Below are positions 51,664 to 59,925 of a DNA stretch of 64,000 nt, in pieces. The position numbers were made by a program, and so were the translations under genes. A model generated the notes under the pieces. The model searched no databases. It was not told the origin of the DNA and was given only the letters and a program-made list of their open reading frames with translations. Position 1 is the stretch's first letter; each line of letters begins with the position of its first letter. Location of the stretch: NCBI GenBank assembly GCA_046330935.1, contig JAXLRU010000002.1:558001-622000 (forward strand). Direction: 5' to 3'. The stretch comes from JAXLRU01 sp046330935 (GTDB lineage: Bacteria; Actinomycetota; Actinomycetes; Actinomycetales; Kineosporiaceae).

Positions 51664-52580
51664 GCGCCCCGGCGCCAGACCACCTGCTGCACGAGCAGCG
51701 TCAGCACCCCCGCGACGACGATCGCGACCATGTTGACGACCAGCTGCAGCGCGGAACCGGCGGCCTCGTCGCCCACCCCGTAGGCCAGGGCCACGGCGGC
51801 GTTGGCGGCGGCGGGGACCGTCGTCACCGAGATCAGGACGCCGACGAGCGTGCCCGCCTTCGCCGACGTCAGCGAGAGCATTCCGGCCACGCCCGCGAGG
51901 AACCCGACCACCCACGACAGCGCGTCGGGCCGCCAGATGAAGTCGGTCAGCGGGCGCTCGGCGACGAGCATGCCCTTGTCCACCAGCCCCGCGGCGTCCA
52001 GCAGCAGGGTCGTCACCACCGTGAACAGCATGGCGACCGGGAAACCCACGGCCAGGGCGAGCGCCGAACGCCCCACGAGCCCGCGGCGGCGCTGCACCGC
52101 CCCGACGCACAGCGCCGCGAGCGGTCCGAACTCGGGGCCCACGACCATCGACCCCACGATCAGGATCGGCTGGTCGAGGATCACGCCGATGCCCGCGATC
52201 GCCGTCGCCACCGCCAGGAACACCAGGAACGACGCCGACAGCCGCGTCTCCTCGCCCGTGACGTGCTCGATCTCCTGCCACACCACCGCATCGACGCCCT
52301 GGCCGGGCATCCGCCGTTGCGCGCGATCCGCGCGCGACGACAACGCGATGTCGACGTTCTCGACGACGATCGCGCCCTCGGTGTCGAGGTGGTGGGCCTT
52401 CAGCCCGTCGAGGACGGCGCTGGCGCCCTCGCGCACGACGTCGAACTCCACGACGTCTCCTCGCGGGCTGCGCGCCGCGCCCGCCAGGACGACGAGGTGG
52501 ACGACGGCGGGCTCGGCACTCAGCGCGTCGAGGACGGCCGAGGTGCGGTCGGGCGGCGAGATCACGCGGACGTGGAGCAC
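51639..52580 (-). CDS. DUF389-family membrane protein
   Basis: This is a predicted 313-residue protein. A cytoplasmic N-terminal domain (about 1-110, 'HVRVISPPDRTSAVLDAL') precedes six membrane helices, including 'ILIVGSMVVGPEFGPLAAL', the DUF389 signature. The biochemical function of the family is unknown. I start it at GTG 52580 because a TTG at 52610 would put the palindromic operator region inside the gene and GACAAT, a good -10, ends 5 bases before the GTG, suggesting a leaderless transcript. It is convergent with the SRPBCC gene and divergent from fic. Confidence 0.78.
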   Translation of the reverse strand: MLHVRVISPPDRTSAVLDALSAEPAVVHLVVLAGAARSPRGDVVEFDVVREGASAVLDGLKAHHLDTEGAIVVENVDIALSSRADRAQRRMPGQGVDAVVWQEIEHVTGEETRLSASFLVFLAVATAIAGIGVILDQPILIVGSMVVGPEFGPLAALCVGAVQRRRGLVGRSALALAVGFPVAMLFTVVTTLLLDAAGLVDKGMLVAERPLTDFIWRPDALSWVVGFLAGVAGMLSLTSAKAGTLVGVLISVTTVPAAANAAVALAYGVGDEAAGSALQLVVNMVAIVVAGVLTLLVQQVVWRRGAQRMATPR

Positions 52581-52594
52581 GGTCGCATTGTCTC

Positions 52595-52662
52595 GGTCAC
52601 GTGACCTCAACAGAGGTCAACGGTGCTTCAACCTCAGATTACTGCTGTAGTGACGTTAGAAT
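52595..52662. promoter_or_regulatory. Nested palindromes and promoters between DUF389 and fic
   Basis: GGTCACGTGACC (52595-52606) is a perfect 12-bp palindrome. It overlaps GACCTC-AACA-GAGGTC (52603-52618), a second inverted repeat. Downstream TAGAAT (52657-52662) could be the fic -10, and AACCTCAG occurs twice nearby (about 52630 and 52673). The arrangement between divergent genes suggests shared regulation by a dimeric repressor, with the palindrome just upstream of the DUF389 -10. Confidence 0.45.
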
Positions 52663-52716
52663 GAGGCATGTTGCCGCTGAACCTCAGTGACGCGGTCCAA
52701 GGAAGGCGGTGGAGTG

Positions 52717-53901
52717 ATGAGCCCGTTCGTCACCCGCACCTGGACCCCGACGACGGCCGACGGCGTCCCCCGCCGCTACCGCCGTTCAGGACAGTACGAC
52801 GCGTACGTGCCGCCGCAGCTCGCCGGCCGAGCCGTCACGCTGAAGCCCGACACCCGCAGGCTGGTGGCCGAGGCCGACGACCTCGCCCGAGCCGCCGCCG
52901 TGTCAGTCGTGCACGGCGGGCTGGGAAGCCTCGGTGACCTGCTGGTGCGCTCGGAGGCGTCGGCGTCGTCGCTAATCGAGGGCTACGAGCCGAGCGCCCG
53001 GTCGGTCGCCGTCGCCGACTTCGTGCAGCGCGGGCGGCAGCCGGCGCTCATCGTGGCGCGCAACCTCCGCGCCGTGCGCGACTCCTTGACCCGCTCGACC
53101 GGCCCGGACGTGCCTCTGGTCGCCGAGACCCTGGCGCTGCACGCTCTGATCACCCCCTCCTCAGCCGGGGTCCGCACCCAGCCGGTGTGGATCGGCGGCG
53201 CGTCTCCGCTTGAGGCGCACTTCAACGCCCCGCCCGCCGACCTCGTGCCGGGGCTGCTCGCCGACCTGGAGGCCTACCTGAGCAGCCACGGCCACACCCC
53301 CGTGGTCGCCGCAGCGCTGGCGCACGCCCAGTTCGAGACGATCCACCCGTTCACCGACGGCAACGGCCGGGCGGGGCGGGTACTGCTCGGCATGGTGCTC
53401 TCGCGCGAGGGCCTGACCCCCGGCGTCGCGTTGCCCGTCAGCACGGAGTTGTTCCGCGACAAGCCGCGCTACTACGCCGCCCTCGACGCCTACCGCGATC
53501 GGGACGACGACGCGATCGTCACCGTCGTCGCGGACGCCGTGTGCGCGGCGGCCGAGGAGTCGGCGCGACTCGCGCGTGAGGTCGCCAACTGGCAGACGGA
53601 GCAGACCATGGCGCTCGAAGCGCACCTGGCCGCGCGGTCGCCGTCCGGGCGGGTGCGGCGCGGGCTGGCACATCGGTTGATCGCTGCGTCGCCCGGTGCT
53701 CCGGTCCTGGACGCGCCCACCGTGGCGCGGGTGCACGAGGTCAGCGACAACGCGGCCCGGTCTGCGCTGGAGACCCTCGCCGACGCCGGGACGCTGCGCC
53801 GCGACCGCAAGGCCGACCGCACCCGCACGCTCTACGTCGCGGTCGGCCTGCTCGCGCTCGTCCAGCAGCTGGAACCCAGACCGACGGACGCCGAGGAGTG
53901 A
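52717..53901 (+). CDS. Class II Fic-domain AMP transferase with N-terminal inhibitory helix and C-terminal winged helix
   Basis: This is a 394-residue Fic protein. The catalytic motif HPFTDGNGRAGR (210-221) is complete. An N-terminal inhibitory helix SSLIEG (84-89) fits [S/T]xxxE[G/N], defining a self-inhibited class II enzyme. The last 75 residues form a winged-helix-like domain ('VARVHEVSDNAARSALETL'). Such proteins attach AMP to target proteins when the glutamate is displaced. ATG 52717 is preferred, with AAGGAAGG about 10 bases upstream; GTG 52687 would add ten residues. No antitoxin gene is adjacent, consistent with the built-in inhibitor. Confidence 0.88.
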   Translation: MSPFVTRTWTPTTADGVPRRYRRSGQYDAYVPPQLAGRAVTLKPDTRRLVAEADDLARAAAVSVVHGGLGSLGDLLVRSEASASSLIEGYEPSARSVAVADFVQRGRQPALIVARNLRAVRDSLTRSTGPDVPLVAETLALHALITPSSAGVRTQPVWIGGASPLEAHFNAPPADLVPGLLADLEAYLSSHGHTPVVAAALAHAQFETIHPFTDGNGRAGRVLLGMVLSREGLTPGVALPVSTELFRDKPRYYAALDAYRDRDDDAIVTVVADAVCAAAEESARLAREVANWQTEQTMALEAHLAARSPSGRVRRGLAHRLIAASPGAPVLDAPTVARVHEVSDNAARSALETLADAGTLRRDRKADRTRTLYVAVGLLALVQQLEPRPTDAEE

Positions 53902-54014
53902 CGGTTCGCGCCGCGCGTCAATGCGCGCTGTTCGCGGCCTCAGGGTCGCGCGGCTCCTCCCCTTGTGGGTGACCGGTCCGAAGACGTGCGGGGCCCCGAC
54001 CAAGGGCGGCCGAC

Positions 54015-55508
54015 TCAACCCCAGAACAGCCCCTTGGCGGGGTCTTCGAGCACGGCGGCGACGTCGCGCAGGAACTTGGACCCCTGTTCGCCGTCGACGA
54101 TCCGGTGGTCGAAGGACATCGACAGCTGCGTCGTCCACCGGGGCTTGACCTTGCCCTTGTGCACCCACGGCCGCTCCACGACCTGGCCGAGGCACAGGAT
54201 CGCCGCCTCACCCGGGTTGAGGATCGGGGTGCCGCCGTCCATGCCGAACACGCCCACGTTGGTGATGGTGAACGTGGAGCCCACGAGGTCGGCCGGTTGC
54301 GTCGTCCCGGCGCGCGCCGCCCGCGCGACCGTCATGATCGCCTGAGCGAGCTCGACCAGCGTCATCGCCTGGGCGTCCCGGATCACCGGGACGAGCAGCC
54401 CGCGCGGAGTCGCCGCCGCGATGCCGAGGTTCACGTAGCGCTTGAGCACGATCTCACCGTTGGTGCCGGCATCGCCGTCCCACGTCGCGTTCAGCGCCGG
54501 GTGCCGGGCGGCGGCGAGGACGACGGCGCGCGCGGCCAGCAGCAGCGGCGACACCGTGACCTCGCTGAACGCCGGGTCGGCCTTGAGCCGCCGCAGCAGC
54601 TTCACCGACCGCGTGACGTCGATCGTCACCCACTCCGTGGCGTGGGGCGCCGTGAACGCGCTCGCGACCATGGCGTCGGCCGTCGCCTTGCGCACCCCGC
54701 GGACGGGGATGCGGATCTCGCGAGCGTCGGCCGGGAACGCGCCGTCCGGGGCCGCGACGTCGATCTCGCCGGCGAGTGCGGCGGCCACCGCGGTGCCGAT
54801 CGCGGCGCGCGACACCTCGGGCACCGAGGAGCCCGGCGTCGGCGTCACCGGCAGCACCGGCCCGGCCTCGGCGGCGCGACGCTCGACGTCCTGCCTTGTC
54901 ACGACGCCGTTCTCGCCCGTGGGCGTGACCGCGGCGAGGTCGACGCCGAGCTGGCGGGCGAGCAGGCGCACCGGCGGCTTCGCGAGCACAGGTCCCGACC
55001 CGTTCGATGCCTGCGCGGGCACGGCGTGCGAGGCGACGCCGTTCGCGGGCGTTGCGGGGACGCGGTCGGCGTGCGCCCCGGGGGCGACGCGCCGGCGGCG
55101 GGTGGGGGCACTCTCGCGCGGCCCGTACCCGACGAGCACGGGCTCGCGCTGCTCCTGGCCGTGCCCCACCACGGGCGCCTCGGGCGCCACGGGCGCCTCC
55201 ACGGCGGCATCGGTGACATCGGTGACATCGGTGACATCGAGGGTGGGCCCGTCCGCGCCGTCCGCCACTGCGGCGATCGCGATGATCGGCGTCCCGACGG
55301 CGACGGTGACGCCCTCGGGCACGAGCAGCGCGCGGACGACGCCGGCGAACGGCGAGGGCAGCTCGACCAGCGACTTCGCCGTCTCGATCTCGACGAGCAC
55401 GTCGTTGACGTCGACGACGGCGCCCGCGGCGACCCGCCAGGAGACGATGTCGGCCTCGGTCAGCCCCTCCCCGACGTCGGGCAGGCGGAACACCTCGAAC
55501 TCGGCCAT
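54015..55508 (-). CDS. Dihydrolipoamide acyltransferase (E2) of a 2-oxoacid dehydrogenase complex
   Basis: This 497-residue E2 core enzyme has a lipoyl domain (about 4-80) with K45 in 'EIETAKSLVELPSP' and a linker with three DVT repeats encoded by a 9-bp direct repeat (55212-55238). The peripheral subunit-binding domain is near 175-215 ('VRLLARQLGVDLAAV'). The acyltransferase domain carries the active-site 'SFDHRIVDG' near the C terminus. It transfers acyl groups to CoA. It is the third gene of an E1-alpha/E1-beta/E2 operon. No E3 (lipoamide dehydrogenase) gene is present, so a shared E3 elsewhere is expected. Confidence 0.9.
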   Translation of the reverse strand: MAEFEVFRLPDVGEGLTEADIVSWRVAAGAVVDVNDVLVEIETAKSLVELPSPFAGVVRALLVPEGVTVAVGTPIIAIAAVADGADGPTLDVTDVTDVTDAAVEAPVAPEAPVVGHGQEQREPVLVGYGPRESAPTRRRRVAPGAHADRVPATPANGVASHAVPAQASNGSGPVLAKPPVRLLARQLGVDLAAVTPTGENGVVTRQDVERRAAEAGPVLPVTPTPGSSVPEVSRAAIGTAVAAALAGEIDVAAPDGAFPADAREIRIPVRGVRKATADAMVASAFTAPHATEWVTIDVTRSVKLLRRLKADPAFSEVTVSPLLLAARAVVLAAARHPALNATWDGDAGTNGEIVLKRYVNLGIAAATPRGLLVPVIRDAQAMTLVELAQAIMTVARAARAGTTQPADLVGSTFTITNVGVFGMDGGTPILNPGEAAILCLGQVVERPWVHKGKVKPRWTTQLSMSFDHRIVDGEQGSKFLRDVAAVLEDPAKGLFWG

Positions 55509-55522
55509 GTGCTGGGGACTCC

Positions 55523-56515
55523 TCAGAACCGCAGGGACCGGTCGACGGCGTCGAGCACGCGGTCCAGATCGGGCAGGTAGTGCTCCTCCAGGCGCGAGGC
55601 CGGGTAGGGCACGTGGGGTCCCCCGACCCGCAGCACGGGAGCCTCGAGCGAGTAGAAGCAGGCCTCGGTGACCCGCGCGGCCAGCTCGGCGCCGATGCCC
55701 GCGAACACGGGCGCCTCGTGGACGGTCACCAGCCGGCCGGTGCGGCGCACGCTCGCGACCACCGTGTCGACGTCCAGCGGCGAGATCGACCGCAGGTCGA
55801 TCACCTCCACGGACGTGCCCTCGGCCTCGGCCGCGGCGGCCGCGTCGAGGCAGGTGCGCACCATCGGCCCGTACCCGACGAGCGTCACCTGGGTGCCGGG
55901 GCGGACGACGCGTGCGGCGTGCAGCGGCAGCGGTGCCGGCCCGCCGTCCAGCCGCAGCGTGGTGTCGACGTCGGCCTTGTCCCAGTACCGGCGCTTCGGC
56001 TCCAGGAAGATCACCGGGTCGTCGCTGGCGACGGCCTGCTGGATCATCCAGTACGCGTCGAGCGGGTTCGCGCAGGTGACCACGCGCAGGCCCGCGACGT
56101 GCGCGAACAGCGCCTCGGGGCTCTCGCTGTGGTGCTCGACGGCGCCGATGCCGCCGCCGTAGGGGATCCGGACGACGACGGGCATCCGGATCGCGCCGGC
56201 CGCCCGGTTGGGCATCTTGGCCAGCTGCGACACGATCTGGTCGAACGCGGGGAAGACGAAGCCGTCGAACTGGATCTCGCAGATGGGCCGGTAGCCGCGC
56301 AGGGCCAGGCCGATCGCCGTCCCGAGGATGCCCGATTCGGCCAGCGGCGTGTCGAGGACGCGGTCGTCGCCGAAGTCCTTCTGCAGGCCGTCGGTGACGC
56401 GGAAGACGCCGCCCAGGCGCCCGACGTCCTCGCCCATGATCATGGCGCGGGGATCGGCCTCGAGGGCCGCGCGAAGACCCGCGTTGAGGGCCTTGGCCAT
56501 GGTCAGCGTGGTCAC
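55523..56515 (-). CDS. 2-oxoacid dehydrogenase E1 component, beta subunit
   Basis: This 330-residue beta subunit of the thiamine diphosphate-dependent E1 heterotetramer shows 'GEDVGRLGGVFRVTDGL' near the N terminus and 'DTPLAESGILGTAIGLAL'. The transketolase C-domain segment 'VTVHEAPVFAGIGAELAARV' is near the end. GTG 56515 overlaps the alpha-subunit stop as GTGA. It lies 14 bp before the E2 ATG. Whether the complex acts on pyruvate or branched-chain 2-oxoacids cannot be decided; the heteromeric layout favours the branched-chain type. Confidence 0.9.
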   Translation of the reverse strand: MTTLTMAKALNAGLRAALEADPRAMIMGEDVGRLGGVFRVTDGLQKDFGDDRVLDTPLAESGILGTAIGLALRGYRPICEIQFDGFVFPAFDQIVSQLAKMPNRAAGAIRMPVVVRIPYGGGIGAVEHHSESPEALFAHVAGLRVVTCANPLDAYWMIQQAVASDDPVIFLEPKRRYWDKADVDTTLRLDGGPAPLPLHAARVVRPGTQVTLVGYGPMVRTCLDAAAAAEAEGTSVEVIDLRSISPLDVDTVVASVRRTGRLVTVHEAPVFAGIGAELAARVTEACFYSLEAPVLRVGGPHVPYPASRLEEHYLPDLDRVLDAVDRSLRF

Positions 56516-57654
56516 CGTGCCTCCTCGCTGCCTTCGAAGGACGCGCGGTACTCCCGGGCGGCGGCGCGCTCGGCGTCCAGCAGCGGGTGGGGTCCGCGGT
56601 AGACGTGGGCGAACATGTCGTCGGGGTCGGGCTCGGGCAGCGCGCGGCAGCCGCGGCGCACGTGCTCGGCCAGCCGCTGGGACTCGGCCTCGACGTCGGC
56701 CACGAACTCCTCGTCCAGTACGCCCGTGGCCTCCAGCCAGGTGCGCAGCCGGGCGATCGGGTCGCGCCGGCGCCAGGCGTCCTCCTCCGCGGCGTCGCGG
56801 TAGCGGGTCGGGTCGTCGGACGTCGTGTGCGGGGCGAGGCGATAGGTCCAGGCCTCGATCAGGCTGGGACCCTCGCCGGACCGGGCCCGTTCGAGGGCCG
56901 CCTTGGTCACGGCGTAGCAGGCGAGGACGTCGTTGCCGTCGACGCGCAGGCCGGGGAAGCCGAAGCCCTCGGCCCGCTTGTAGAGAGGGGCGCGGCTCTG
57001 CAGCGTGGTCGGCGCGCTGATCGCCCACTGGTTGTTCTGGCAGAAGAAGACCACCGGCGCGTGGTAGACGCCCGCGAAGATCATGGCCTCGTTGACGTCG
57101 CCCTGGGCGCTCGCGCCGTCCCCGAAGTAGGCGATGACGGCGGTGTCGCGGGTGCGGTCGCCGCTGCCCACCAGGCCGTCGCGCTGCAGGCCCATCGCGT
57201 AACCGACGCCGTGCAGCGCCTGCGCACCGATGACGATCGTGTAGAGGTGGAAGCGCTGGGCCTCCGGGTCCCACCCGCCGAGGTTGACGCCCCGGAACAG
57301 GCCCAGCAGCGTCACCGGGTCGACGTCGCGGCACCAGGCGACGCCGTGCTCCCGGTAGGTCGGGAAGACGTAGTCCTGCGGGGCGAGCGCGCGCCCGGAC
57401 CCCACCTGGGCGGCCTCCTGCCCGAGCAGGCCCGCCCACAGGCCCAGTTCACCCTGGCGTTGCAGCGCCGTCGCCTCGGTGTCGATGCGCCGGACCAGCA
57501 CGAGGTCGCGGTAGAGGCCGCGCAGCTCATCGGGCGTGAGGTCGACGTCGTAGTCGGGGTGGGACACCCGCTGACCGTCGGCGGTCAGGAGCTGGACGAG
57601 ATCGGGAGGCTCCTGAGCGCACGAGGGCGACTCGTGCTCGGTCTGAGCTGTCAC
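56512..57654 (-). CDS. 2-oxoacid dehydrogenase E1 component, alpha subunit
   Basis: This 380-residue alpha subunit carries the thiamine diphosphate motif: GDG in 'AYFGDGASAQGDVNEAM' and the closing Asn pair in 'FFCQNNQWAIS'. Phosphorylation-loop-like 'RLAPHTTSDDPTRYRD' follows, typical of branched-chain E1-alpha. GTG 57654 was chosen with AAGGA 8 bases upstream. It is the first gene of the operon. Direct repeats upstream at 57737-57760 may regulate it. Confidence 0.9.
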   Translation of the reverse strand: MTAQTEHESPSCAQEPPDLVQLLTADGQRVSHPDYDVDLTPDELRGLYRDLVLVRRIDTEATALQRQGELGLWAGLLGQEAAQVGSGRALAPQDYVFPTYREHGVAWCRDVDPVTLLGLFRGVNLGGWDPEAQRFHLYTIVIGAQALHGVGYAMGLQRDGLVGSGDRTRDTAVIAYFGDGASAQGDVNEAMIFAGVYHAPVVFFCQNNQWAISAPTTLQSRAPLYKRAEGFGFPGLRVDGNDVLACYAVTKAALERARSGEGPSLIEAWTYRLAPHTTSDDPTRYRDAAEEDAWRRRDPIARLRTWLEATGVLDEEFVADVEAESQRLAEHVRRGCRALPEPDPDDMFAHVYRGPHPLLDAERAAAREYRASFEGSEEAR

Positions 57655-57736
57655 ATCAGTCCTTCCCACCCCGGGCGACCTCGTGCGGCCTGCCCGCACG
57701 GCGGTCCCGGTCGGCGACCGGTGGACAACCTACCGA

Positions 57737-57760
57737 CGCGTAGCCCTTGCGCGTAGCCCT
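57737..57760 (-). promoter_or_regulatory. Direct repeat upstream of the E1-alpha gene
   Basis: AGGGCTACGCG (minus strand) occurs twice, at 57750-57760 and 57737-57747, in a 13-bp period, about 85 bp upstream of the GTG. A TAGGTT lies just downstream as a possible -10. The repeat could be an activator or repressor site for the dehydrogenase operon; spacing just above one helical turn fits side-by-side binding. Confidence 0.4.
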
Positions 57761-57801
57761 CAGGACACACTCTCGGGGGCGGTTGCTTTGTCGGACGTCG
57801 A

Positions 57802-58803
57802 CTAAACCCGCCACGTCCGGGTGACGCCCGTGGCCGTCGGGCGCGTGTCGACGGCGGCCTGGAGGACGACCACCGTACGGACGGCGGGGACGGCGCGCGC
57901 CGACGTCGCCGCCCGGTGAGCGGCCTGCGCGGAGGGGCGCTGCCCGGCGGTCCCGGCCTTGCCGTGGTGGGTGCGCTCGGCCCCGTGCCGCGCGTCGCCC
58001 GTCCGCGACCGGCTGGTCGTGGGCGTGCCCGTGGCGGGCACCGTGTGGGCGGTGTGGCCGGTGCGCGTGCGCCGCGGGTGGCCGGTGGTCCCGTGGCCCC
58101 CGCCGGTGGGTGCCGGGTGGTGGCGGTGGGTGCGAGGGTGCTCGCTGACCTGGGGGGACTGCGGGGACGACGTGCCGGGGGTCGGCGAGGAGTCGGTGGG
58201 GTCGGGGGTGGGGGAGTCCTCGGGCGGGAGCTGTCCCGAGCCGCCGTCCATCCCGCCGTCCATCCCGCCGTCCATCCCGCCGTCCATGTCGCCGTCGGTG
58301 GATCCTGCGTCGACCGGCGGCAGGCTGGGGGTCGGGGTGATGGTGGGGGTCGGCGAGGTGAGCGGGCTGCCGTGGGGGGTGGTGGCGCCGGGACGGTGCG
58401 ACGGCGGGGTCTCGACGTCGGCGTGCATCGCGTCGCTGTGGCCGCTGCCGCCGTGGGACTGCACGTGGGAGACCTGCTCGACGCGGGGGGCGGGGTCCAC
58501 CCCGGCGTCGGAGCCGACGGAGGGCCGGGCCTGCTGGTCGCGGGTCACGAGGGTGCTGACGGCGCCGGGGGACGCGACCGCGTTGCGGCCGCTCGACGGG
58601 GCGGCGGCCGCGGTGGCGCCGGGCGGGAGCACGACGCCGGCGAAGGAGGGCGACTGGGGCGAGGGTGCCTGCAGGGTGGCCCCTGCGGCGAGGACGAGGG
58701 CGAGCATCGCGGAGCCGGACACCAGGGAGCAGACGGCGGTCGGCACCAGCAGACCCGTCCCGCCTGGGTGCGGCGACGGCGCTGACCTGCGCACTCGCGA
58801 CAT
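57802..58803 (-). CDS. Low-complexity exported protein rich in Ser, Thr, Pro, His and Gly
   Basis: This 333-residue protein has an N-terminal export signal or anchor (about 15-48, 'LLVPTAVCSLVSGSAMLALVLAAGA'). A Ser/Thr/Pro/His-rich body then contains four GGMD repeats (about 185-200) from a 12-bp DNA repeat near 58247-58294. The C-terminal 40 residues are again hydrophobic and ordered ('AVRTVVVLQAAVDTRP'). No domain was recognised. The His/Met content suggests metal binding, but this is inference. ATG 58803 has GAGG 6 bases upstream. Transcribed toward the E1-alpha gene, same strand. Confidence 0.6.
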   Translation of the reverse strand: MSRVRRSAPSPHPGGTGLLVPTAVCSLVSGSAMLALVLAAGATLQAPSPQSPSFAGVVLPPGATAAAAPSSGRNAVASPGAVSTLVTRDQQARPSVGSDAGVDPAPRVEQVSHVQSHGGSGHSDAMHADVETPPSHRPGATTPHGSPLTSPTPTITPTPSLPPVDAGSTDGDMDGGMDGGMDGGMDGGSGQLPPEDSPTPDPTDSSPTPGTSSPQSPQVSEHPRTHRHHPAPTGGGHGTTGHPRRTRTGHTAHTVPATGTPTTSRSRTGDARHGAERTHHGKAGTAGQRPSAQAAHRAATSARAVPAVRTVVVLQAAVDTRPTATGVTRTWRV

Positions 58804-59154
58804 GGCGACCTCTGTCTCCCCGGCCCCCGAGGGCCGAACTCGGCCTCTGCGGCCTTGTACGTGCCTGGGTCCAGGACGTTGTGCGTCGATGGACCTGACA
58901 CCCCTATCGGCAGTGGGTGCACTGGGCTGAAGGGCTGACCGCCGAACGTTTTCGACGGTCACCGTCGGTGGAGGGCCGACGGTGGGCGCGGGGGACGAAG
59001 CGGACAGCTCCCAATGGCCACGCTGCGCAATGGGTTGATTCCCCTGCGTCATCAGCATGGCGCGGGCGCGGGGGCGTCGGCACCCGGGCGGCCGATCATC
59101 CACCCGAACGGAGCACGGCGGCGACGCCGCGTGGTGGGGGCATACGGTGGCGCC
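58804..59154. promoter_or_regulatory. Divergent intergenic region with an inverted repeat
   Basis: The 351 bp between the exported protein and the ABC transporter hold no convincing gene. ACCGTCGG (58961-58968) and CCGACGGT (58976-58983) form a perfect 8-bp inverted repeat. TACGGT ends 6 bases before the ABC ATG (59155), suggesting a leaderless promoter for that gene. No other strong signal was seen. Confidence 0.45.
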
Positions 59155-59925
59155 ATGACGGACGACTCCCCCGCACTGGTGGTGCAGGGGCTGTGGAAGC
59201 GGTTCGGGACGACCGTGGCGGTCGCGGGGCTCGACCTCGCCGTCCCGGCCGGATCCTTCTTCGGCCTCGTGGGCCCCAACGGCGCGGGCAAGACGACCAC
59301 CTTGAGCATGGCCACCGGGCTCCTGCGGCCCGACGCCGGCCGGGTCAGCGTGCTCGGCCACGACCTGTGGGCCGATCCGGCCGCGGGGAAGGCCGCGATC
59401 GGGGTGCTGCCCGACGGGGTGAAGCTGTTCGACCGGCTCACCGGGCTCGAGCTGATCACCTACCACGGGCTGCTGCGCGGCATGGACCGCGCGGTGGTCC
59501 GCACGCGCGCGGAGGAACTCGTCGAGGCGCTGGGGCTGACCGACGCCCGGGGCACGCTGGTCGCCGACTACAGCGCGGGCATGACGAAGAAGATCGGCCT
59601 GGCGTGCGCGCTCGTCCACGCCCCCCGCCTCCTCCTGCTGGACGAGCCGTTCGAGGCCGTGGACCCGGTCAGCGGCAGCGTGATCCGGACCATCCTGCGG
59701 CAGATGGTGGCCGCCGGAGGCACGGTCGTGCTCTCGAGCCACGTGATGGAGCTGGTGGAGCGCCTCTGCGATCACGTGGCCGTCATCCACTCCGGGAGGG
59801 TGCACGCCTCGGGGCCCCTCGACGACGTCCGCGCGGGCATGACGCTGGAGGAACGCTTCGTGCAGGTCGTCGGCGGCGTCGGGGACGGGCCGCGGCTGGA
59901 CTGGCTGACCGGGCCCACGGCATGA
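59155..59925 (+). CDS. ABC transporter ATP-binding protein
   Basis: This 256-residue nucleotide-binding domain has Walker A 'GPNGAGKTT' and Walker B 'LLLLDEPFEAVDP'. The signature is the variant 'YSAGMTKKIGLA' and the switch histidine is in 'SSHVMELVE', so it should hydrolyse ATP. It belongs to the antibiotic/bacteriocin or ABC-2-like exporters by its short form. ATG 59155 is preferred; the frame stays open upstream through the intergenic region. It is coupled to the permease by ATGA (59922-59925). Confidence 0.87.
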   Translation: MTDDSPALVVQGLWKRFGTTVAVAGLDLAVPAGSFFGLVGPNGAGKTTTLSMATGLLRPDAGRVSVLGHDLWADPAAGKAAIGVLPDGVKLFDRLTGLELITYHGLLRGMDRAVVRTRAEELVEALGLTDARGTLVADYSAGMTKKIGLACALVHAPRLLLLDEPFEAVDPVSGSVIRTILRQMVAAGGTVVLSSHVMELVERLCDHVAVIHSGRVHASGPLDDVRAGMTLEERFVQVVGGVGDGPRLDWLTGPTA

